Positions 23,036 to 27,869 of a stretch of DNA of 27,869 nt are shown here, in pieces. Each line of letters starts with the position of its first letter. Position 1 is the stretch's first letter. Both the position numbers and the translations under genes were made by a program. Under the pieces are notes generated by a model. It was not told the origin of the DNA, ran no database searches, and saw nothing but the letters and a program-made list of their open reading frames with translations. Source of the stretch: JBJHCA01 sp050485785 (GTDB taxonomy: Bacteria; Bacteroidota; Bacteroidia; Chitinophagales; Saprospiraceae); assembly GCA_050485785.1 (NCBI GenBank), contig JBJHCA010000042.1, positions 1-27,869 of the forward strand. The letters are read 5' to 3'.

Positions 23036-23764
23036 CTAAGCTGTAGCTGCACCGGCTTCCTGCTCGGGTTTCTTGGCATTGCGCTCCTCAAGACCTTTCC
23101 TGATGCATTCTGTCAGATACCGGGTAATAATGGCCACAGACTTTGATGCATCATCATTGGCCGGAATCGGATAGTCAACTTTGGTAGGATCCGAATTGGT
23201 ATCCACAATGGCAAATGTTTTAATGCCCAGTTTGCGTGCTTCTGAAATGGCAATGTGTTCGTGCACAATGTCAACCACAAAAATGGCGTGAGGCAGGCGA
23301 TTAAGCTGGGCGATACCACCAAACACTTTCTGGAGGTTATCGCGCTTCCGGCTCAGCATCAGCCTTTCCTTTTTAGTAATGCTCGACAATGAACCGTCAG
23401 CCAGCGAACGCTCGATGTGCTGCATGTTCTTGATTGATTTGCGAATAGTGGCAAAGTTAGTCATCATACCTCCAAGCCACCGATTAGTCACAAATGGCAT
23501 GTTTACGCTTTCGGCTGCATGCTGAACTATTTCGCGAGCCTGCTTCTTGGTGGCCACAAACATGATCTTTTTGCCTGACTTGGCCATGTGGTACATAACC
23601 TGCCCGGTTTTCTCAAGGCATTCGATGGTGCGGTTTACATCAATCAGGTGAATGCCTTTACGCTGCATAAAGATATAAGGCAGCATTTTTGGGTTCCACT
23701 TTCTGCGCAGGTGACCAAAGTGTACACCGGCATCCAGGAGTTCTTTATAATTGGGAGTTTGCAT
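23036..23764 (-). CDS. rpsB: 30S ribosomal protein S2
   Basis: 242 residues. Starts MQTPNYKELLDAGVHFGHLRRKWNPKM, the uS2 N-terminal signature, with PYIFMQRKGIHLIDVNRT after it. The second signature region NRWLGGMMTNFATI and the core IVDTNSDPTKVDYPIPANDDASKSV are complete. The C-terminal tail is Glu/Ala-rich (EEAGAATA type), as usual in Bacteroidota. It binds the 30S head/body junction. It lies 31 nt behind rpsI and 50 nt before tsf, in the rplM-rpsI-rpsB-tsf order typical of the phylum. Confidence 0.97.
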   Translation of the reverse strand: MQTPNYKELLDAGVHFGHLRRKWNPKMLPYIFMQRKGIHLIDVNRTIECLEKTGQVMYHMAKSGKKIMFVATKKQAREIVQHAAESVNMPFVTNRWLGGMMTNFATIRKSIKNMQHIERSLADGSLSSITKKERLMLSRKRDNLQKVFGGIAQLNRLPHAIFVVDIVHEHIAISEARKLGIKTFAIVDTNSDPTKVDYPIPANDDASKSVAIITRYLTECIRKGLEERNAKKPEQEAGAATA

Positions 23765-23795
23765 AATATTAAACTTCTGCAGGATTACAAATAAA

Positions 23796-24182
23796 TTAAC
23801 GCTTGGAGAACTGGAAGCTCTTTCTCGCCTTCGGTTTTCCGTACTTCTTACGCTCTACCACACGGGCATCGCGCGTAAGCATCTTCTGTTCCTTTAATGG
23901 ACTCTTCAGATCCTCGTTGAGCTTAACCAGTGCTCTGGAAATTCCCAGACGAATGGCTTCAGCCTGACCTTTAAAACCACCGCCGTGTACATTGATCTTT
24001 AGGTTGAAATTATGCTCAACTCCTGAAATCTGAATCGGCTCCAGCACTTTGGTCTGAATGTGCATCTGGGGAAAATAGGCTTTGTAATCCTTACCGTTAA
24101 CTAGAATCTGGCCGTCGCCGCTCACCATGTAAACACGGGCTACTGAAGCTTTACGACGTCCTGTTGCATTGATCATTTCCAT
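23796..24182 (-). CDS. rpsI: 30S ribosomal protein S9
   Basis: 128 residues. uS9: starts with the TGRRKASVARVYMV motif, has the conserved VHGGGFKGQAEAIRLGISRALV core, and ends KARKSFQFSKR, the basic tail that reaches the P-site tRNA. It follows rplM after 15 nt and is surely cotranscribed with it. Confidence 0.97.
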   Translation of the reverse strand: MEMINATGRRKASVARVYMVSGDGQILVNGKDYKAYFPQMHIQTKVLEPIQISGVEHNFNLKINVHGGGFKGQAEAIRLGISRALVKLNEDLKSPLKEQKMLTRDARVVERKKYGKPKARKSFQFSKR

Positions 24183-24197
24183 TGCTTCGAATAAAAT

Positions 24198-24641
24198 TTA
24201 GAGGGTAATGCTTTCAGGTTTCTGAGCCTGATGCGGATGCTCGGCACCTGTATAAACAAACAGTTTCTTATACATAGCACGGCCAAGCTTGTTTTTGGGT
24301 AGCATGCCTTTAACGGCACGCTCTATGATGGCTTCAGGGCGTTTATCCCAAAGATCTTTGGCCAGCGTGGTCTTTTGCCCACCGGGATATCCGGAAAAAG
24401 TGAGGTATTTCTTCTGATCCCACTTCTGCCCTGAAAATTCAGCTTTTTCGGCGTTCAGTACAATGACAAAATCGCCATTGTCCACATGAGGCGTATAATC
24501 AGGCTTGTGCTTGCCGCGAAGGATATGGGCAATCTGTGAACAGATGCGTCCTACATGGCGCCCTTCTGCATCCACTACCCACCACCGTTGATTGACATCC
24601 TCCTTCCTGAGAGAACGCGTTTTGTAACTTAAGGTATCCAT
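24198..24641 (-). CDS. rplM: 50S ribosomal protein L13
   Basis: 147 residues. uL13: RWWVVDAEGRHVGRICSQIAHILRGKHKPDYTPHVDNGDFVIVLNA covers the diagnostic N-terminal half, and YPGGQK..., PEAIIERAVKGMLPKNKLGRAMYKKL the C-terminal half. An early-assembly 50S protein. First gene of the cluster, with a clear promoter at 24719-24749 and a leader of about 70 nt that can fold into a hairpin, so autogenous control is possible. Confidence 0.97.
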   Translation of the reverse strand: MDTLSYKTRSLRKEDVNQRWWVVDAEGRHVGRICSQIAHILRGKHKPDYTPHVDNGDFVIVLNAEKAEFSGQKWDQKKYLTFSGYPGGQKTTLAKDLWDKRPEAIIERAVKGMLPKNKLGRAMYKKLFVYTGAEHPHQAQKPESITL

Positions 24642-24670
24642 AAATTTTAGTTAATCGTTTAAGCTCAAAC

Positions 24671-24705
24671 AAAACCCTGATCCATACTGACTTGTACAGG
24701 CTTTT
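24671..24705 (-). promoter_or_regulatory. Possible hairpin in the rplM 5' leader
   Basis: On the minus strand AAAAGCCTG (24705-24697) can pair with CAGGGTTTT (24679-24671) with one G-G mismatch and a 17-nt loop. It begins about 7 nt after the predicted transcription start and 30 nt before the start codon. Confidence 0.35.
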
Positions 24706-24718
24706 TGTAAAGCGAGTG

Positions 24719-24749
24719 CAAAGGTACATTTCCTTTTTGCATAAAACAA
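24719..24749 (-). promoter_or_regulatory. rplM operon promoter (TTG-N20-TACCTTTG)
   Basis: On the minus strand TTG (24749-24747) lies 20 nt upstream of TACCTTTG (24726-24719), an exact -7 element. The spacing and the ten bases TACCTTTGCA are the same as in the tRNA-Gln promoter. Confidence 0.65.
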
Positions 24750-24918
24750 GAATTTACAAAAAGATTTTTTTAGTCGACCCCTTGTAACCCGCTGAAAAAC
24801 AAAGCTAAAATCGCCCGAAAATTTTTAAAGCCACACACAAAAGCTTCATTGTGCAAAACCTTTATATTGAGTTTACCGTAACTTTACCGACACTTTAATA
24901 CCATAAATCACTTTTATA

Positions 24919-26100
24919 ATGAATGAAGTTTTTATCGTGGCTGCCACCAGAACTCCCATCGGAAGCTTTGGCGGCCAGCTGAGTGGTTTTTCAGCCACCG
25001 AACTGGGATCTATAGCCGTAAAAGGTGCATTGGATAATGCTGCGGTAGCAGCAGAACTCGTTGAAGAAGTCTATTTTGGCAATGTGGTTTCATCTAATCT
25101 GGGTCAGGCTCCTGCCCGGCAGGTAGCACTAAAAGCCGGCCTTTCCATAGAAACTCCCTGCACCACAGTCAATAAAGTTTGCTCATCAGGGATGAAGGCC
25201 ATCATGCTGGCTGCCCAGAGCATCATGCTGGGCACGCGTCACCTGGTTATGGCAGGGGGCATGGAGAGCATGTCGAATATCCCGTTTTATGCACCTTCGG
25301 CCAGATGGGGAAGCAAGTTTGGCAACAGCGAACTGATAGACGGCCTCATCAAAGATTCCCTGCTGGATGTCTACGGTGGCAAAGTGATGGGTATATGTGG
25401 TGACCAGAGTGCTGCCAAATATAACATTTCTCGGGAAGCCCAGGATCAGTATGCCATCAGCTCATACAAACGCGCTGCCGCAGCTACCGAAAACGGATAT
25501 TTTGCCGGTGAAATTACCCCGGTTTCCATACCACAGCGTAAAGGCGATCCAGTGGTGATGAACGAAGATGAAGAATTCAGGAAGGTTGACTTCAACAAGA
25601 TTCCTTCATTGCGGCCGGTTTTCTCCAAAGACGGCACGGTAACGGCAGCCAACGCATCTACGCTGAATGACGGAGCTGCCGCAGTTTTACTGGCCAGCCC
25701 CGAAGCGGTGAAGAAGCATAACCTCAAACCGCTGGCTCGCATCGTTTCCTTTGCCGATGCTGCTCAGGAGCCTGAGTGGTTCACTACCGCGCCCGCCAAA
25801 GCAGCCTCTATAGCACTGGCCAATGCCGGCATGAATGTCAGTCAGATGGATTACTTTGAAGTGAATGAAGCCTTTGCCGTGGTGGCCATGCTGTTCAACC
25901 AGTCACTGGGCCTGCAGGACGAAAAAGTCAACGTTTTTGGCGGGGCAGTATCCATTGGCCATCCGCTGGGAGCCAGTGGTGCACGGATTGTATGCACGTT
26001 GCGCAACGTGCTGCAGCATCACAACGGCAGGTACGGTTTGGCGGCTATCTGTAACGGTGGCGGCGGTGCTTCTTCTATGATCATCGAAAACCTGCTGTAG
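24919..26100 (+). CDS. Acetyl-CoA C-acetyltransferase (thiolase)
   Basis: 393 residues, standard for a biosynthetic-type thiolase tetramer. It reversibly condenses two acetyl-CoA to acetoacetyl-CoA, or runs the last step of beta-oxidation. Catalytic residues are visible: nucleophile Cys88 in VNKVCSSGMKA, Asn316 in VNEAF, His348 in GGAVSIGHPLGASGAR, and acid/base Cys378 in CNGGGG. The length and the short chain-binding loop favour the acetoacetyl-CoA (AtoB/PhaA) type, but adjacent beta-oxidation or PHB genes are missing, so the pathway is open. A near-match -7 element, TAACTTTA (7 of 8), lies at 24879-24886 without a usable -33. It is divergent from rplM. Confidence 0.93.
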   Translation: MNEVFIVAATRTPIGSFGGQLSGFSATELGSIAVKGALDNAAVAAELVEEVYFGNVVSSNLGQAPARQVALKAGLSIETPCTTVNKVCSSGMKAIMLAAQSIMLGTRHLVMAGGMESMSNIPFYAPSARWGSKFGNSELIDGLIKDSLLDVYGGKVMGICGDQSAAKYNISREAQDQYAISSYKRAAAATENGYFAGEITPVSIPQRKGDPVVMNEDEEFRKVDFNKIPSLRPVFSKDGTVTAANASTLNDGAAAVLLASPEAVKKHNLKPLARIVSFADAAQEPEWFTTAPAKAASIALANAGMNVSQMDYFEVNEAFAVVAMLFNQSLGLQDEKVNVFGGAVSIGHPLGASGARIVCTLRNVLQHHNGRYGLAAICNGGGGASSMIIENLL

Positions 26101-26423
26101 AAGCAAGCTGTAAAATCGGGAAAAAAGTAGCTCAACCTTCCGGAGCCATGGATATGGCGACCACAAAAAGTGATGTATCAAAACAGGAATCATTTTGTTG
26201 CCCGGAAAAATTCAGCAATGGATTAGCCAGTATCCGGTGTAAAGCACTGTTTTACCCGGTTTAATGCATTGATGTTGGTTTTTTATGGATAGCTCTTTGT
26301 GGGTCAGTTTCCATCATTTGGCTTGATTCTCTATACAGGTAACCGCATAGCAGTGCCCGGCCAATAAAAGGTTTCCCATTGTGCCTGAAACCATTATTTT
26401 TGCCTGCCTAAACCGTATCAGAA
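26101..26423. other. Intergenic region between thiolase gene and aspS
   Basis: 323 nt with no supported protein or RNA gene. It contains one hairpin, CCGG-T-GTAAA / TTTAC-CCGG (26234-26259) with a single bulged T and no strong T run, which might end the thiolase transcript, and the aspS -7 element at 26395-26402. Confidence 0.5.
26395..26402 (+). promoter_or_regulatory. aspS promoter, -7 element TATTTTTG
   Basis: An exact TAnnTTTG with a partial -33, TTTC, at 26372-26375 (19-nt spacing), 21 nt before ATG 26424. Confidence 0.5.
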
Positions 26424-27869
26424 ATGTACAGAACGCATAATTGCGGAGAACTGAGGTTGTCCGATGAAGGAAAGCTAGTGACACTTTGCGGATGGGTGCA
26501 AAGTATCAGAGATAAGGGGGCTATTTTATGGATTGTAATGCGCGACCGCTACGGGTTGACCCAGGTAATAATGGAGCAAGGCAGTGCACCGGAATCCCTG
26601 ATGGAAAAAGCCCGTGACCTCGGTCGTGAATACGTTATCAGGGTTCAGGGCAAAGTGGAAAAAAGGTATTCAGCCAACCCCAATATGCCCTCCGGGGACA
26701 TTGAATTGAGGGCTCAGGAGCTGGAAGTACTGAATCCTTCAGCGCTGCCCCCGTTCACTATTGAAGCGGAAACAGACGGCGGAGAGGACATCAGAATGAA
26801 ATACCGATATCTGGACCTCAGGCGTCCCCCAGTCCTGAACAACATGGCATTTCGGAGTGATCTGTCTTTCGAGGTGAGAAAATATCTGCACGGAGAAGGC
26901 TTCCTGGAAATTGAAACACCGTTTCTGATTAAGAGCACTCCGGAAGGAGCCCGCGATTTTGTGGTGCCCAGCAGAATGAATCCCGGCCAGTTTTACGCGT
27001 TGCCTCAATCACCGCAAACATTTAAGCAACTGCTGATGGTTTCGGGTTATGACAAGTACTTTCAGATTGTCAAATGTTTCAGGGATGAAGACCTCAGGGC
27101 AGACAGACAGCCGGAGTTTACCCAGATCGATTGCGAAATGGCCGTTGTTACACGGCAGGATGTGCTGAAAGCGTTTGAAGGCCTTACCAGGCACCTTTTC
27201 AGGGCATGCCTGAATACAGACCTTGAGACATTTCCGGTAATAACCTACGATGAGGCCATGGAAAAGTACGGGATTGACAAACCCGATCTTCGCTTCGACA
27301 TGCCGCTGGTTCAATTCAACAGCCTGATCTCAGGCTACGGATTTGAAGTGTTTGATCAGGCTGAATACGTGGTGGGGGTATGTGCAAAAAATTGTGCTGA
27401 AAGCCTAAGCAATAAAGACATCAAAGCGCTAACCGACTGGGTAAGACGCCCTCAGATAGGTGCAGGAGGGCTGGTTTGGGCCAAATGGAACGCCGACGGA
27501 ACCATTAAATCAAGTATAGGCAAATTCTACCCGGATGAAGTGATCAAAAGTTGGTTTGACCATGCTCATGGAGAGCCCGGTGACATGCTATTCATTTTGA
27601 GCGGGAGCCTGGACAAAGCGAGAAAACAGGCAGGACTTTTGCGGCTGGAACTTGCTGATCGATTGGGACTGATTTCCGGGGGCATATTCAAACCGCTTTG
27701 GGTGGTTGATTTTCCACTACTGGAATGGGACGAAGAAACCGGACGCTTTTATGCCATGCATCACCCGTTTACCGCACCAAAACCGGAAGACAGGCACAAG
27801 CTTGAAATAACTGAACGGGAAGCATTGAAATCCATCAAAGCCGATGCCTATGATCTGGTGATCAACGGC
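26424..27869 (+). CDS. aspS: Aspartate--tRNA ligase, partial (3' end outside window)
   Basis: 482 codons of a bacterial-type enzyme near 580 residues. It attaches Asp to tRNA-Asp in the cytosol. The N-terminal OB anticodon-binding domain (about 1-105) contains VTLCGWVQSIRDKGAILWIVMRDRYG. Class II motif 1 includes FLEIETPFL; motif 2 is FRDEDLRADRQPEFTQID, starting at Phe219. The bacterial GAD insertion domain follows, with GDMLFILSG near its end, and the catalytic fold resumes with PLWVVDFPLLEWDEETGRFYAMHHPFT. Motif 3 is beyond the window. The start MYRTHNCGELR is the first in-frame ATG after the promoter element. The deep search for GatCAB or GlnRS, relevant because tRNA-Gln is nearby, is not possible here. 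Confidence 0.96.
   Translation, partial: MYRTHNCGELRLSDEGKLVTLCGWVQSIRDKGAILWIVMRDRYGLTQVIMEQGSAPESLMEKARDLGREYVIRVQGKVEKRYSANPNMPSGDIELRAQELEVLNPSALPPFTIEAETDGGEDIRMKYRYLDLRRPPVLNNMAFRSDLSFEVRKYLHGEGFLEIETPFLIKSTPEGARDFVVPSRMNPGQFYALPQSPQTFKQLLMVSGYDKYFQIVKCFRDEDLRADRQPEFTQIDCEMAVVTRQDVLKAFEGLTRHLFRACLNTDLETFPVITYDEAMEKYGIDKPDLRFDMPLVQFNSLISGYGFEVFDQAEYVVGVCAKNCAESLSNKDIKALTDWVRRPQIGAGGLVWAKWNADGTIKSSIGKFYPDEVIKSWFDHAHGEPGDMLFILSGSLDKARKQAGLLRLELADRLGLISGGIFKPLWVVDFPLLEWDEETGRFYAMHHPFTAPKPEDRHKLEITEREALKSIKADAYDLVING

Noticed and set aside
26284..26301. 14-nt match GGATAGCTCTTTGT between the aspS upstream region and the FKBP gene (about 11596)
   Set aside because: One or so exact 14-mer repeat is expected by chance in 28 kb; the flanks do not extend the match.
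1..27869. CRISPR array, insertion sequence, phage or toxin-antitoxin system
   Set aside because: I found no direct-repeat array, transposase, integrase or small paired genes of that type; the window is mostly conserved chromosomal genes.

Overview
The window looks like a chromosomal segment of a member of the Bacteroidota. Evidence: the block rplM-rpsI-rpsB-tsf-pyrH; a DUF3667 protein; lipoproteins and a secreted S9 peptidase; a PTLGEW (IPTL-CTERM-like) anchored repeat protein; and above all at least nine start-proximal copies of the Bacteroidota sigma-A -7 element TAnnTTTG. I cannot place it below phylum. Genes are densely packed on both strands. I see no insertion sequence, prophage, CRISPR array or rRNA.

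Layout. 1-3783 (minus): DUF3667 zinc-ribbon membrane protein, LD-carboxypeptidase and SSAT-like acetyltransferase in one tight run, then pheT, which leaves the window. 3784-4217: structured intergenic DNA ending in a strong plus-strand terminator. 4218-6276: a sigma-54-dependent response regulator (plus) facing an OmpR-type response regulator (minus); the latter lies 11 nt behind a membrane-lipid acyltransferase (to 7478). 7588-7696: bidirectional terminator and tRNA-Gln(TTG). 7852-10557: P2-type cation ATPase. 10570-12033: M48 metalloprotease lipoprotein and FKBP-type PPIase lipoprotein, divergent. 12277-14742: a three-repeat exported protein with an unusual extended PTLGEW tail. 14977-17952: S9 peptidase and a Dps ferritin-like protein. 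18211-21368: a PLP-dependent alpha-oxoamine synthase (serine palmitoyltransferase-like), a tandem VOC-domain protein and a DHRS7-like short-chain dehydrogenase. 21386-24641 (minus): pyrH, tsf, rpsB, rpsI, rplM. 24919-26100: thiolase. 26424 to the end: aspS, partial.

How the genes work together. Much of the window is housekeeping: translation (pheT, aspS, tRNA-Gln, ribosomal proteins, EF-Ts) and UMP kinase. A second theme is the cell envelope: peptidoglycan turnover (LdcA), lysophospholipid acyltransferase, two lipoproteins (folding and proteolysis), and exported proteins. The most interesting unit is the oxoamine synthase/VOC/SDR run at 18211-21368. It pairs the two chemistries that begin long-chain-base synthesis (acyl-CoA plus amino acid condensation, then ketone reduction) with a glyoxalase-like protein of unknown role, and it has an operator-like inverted repeat in its promoter. 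This is my best candidate for an undercharacterised sphingolipid or sulfonolipid locus; the function is inferred, not shown.
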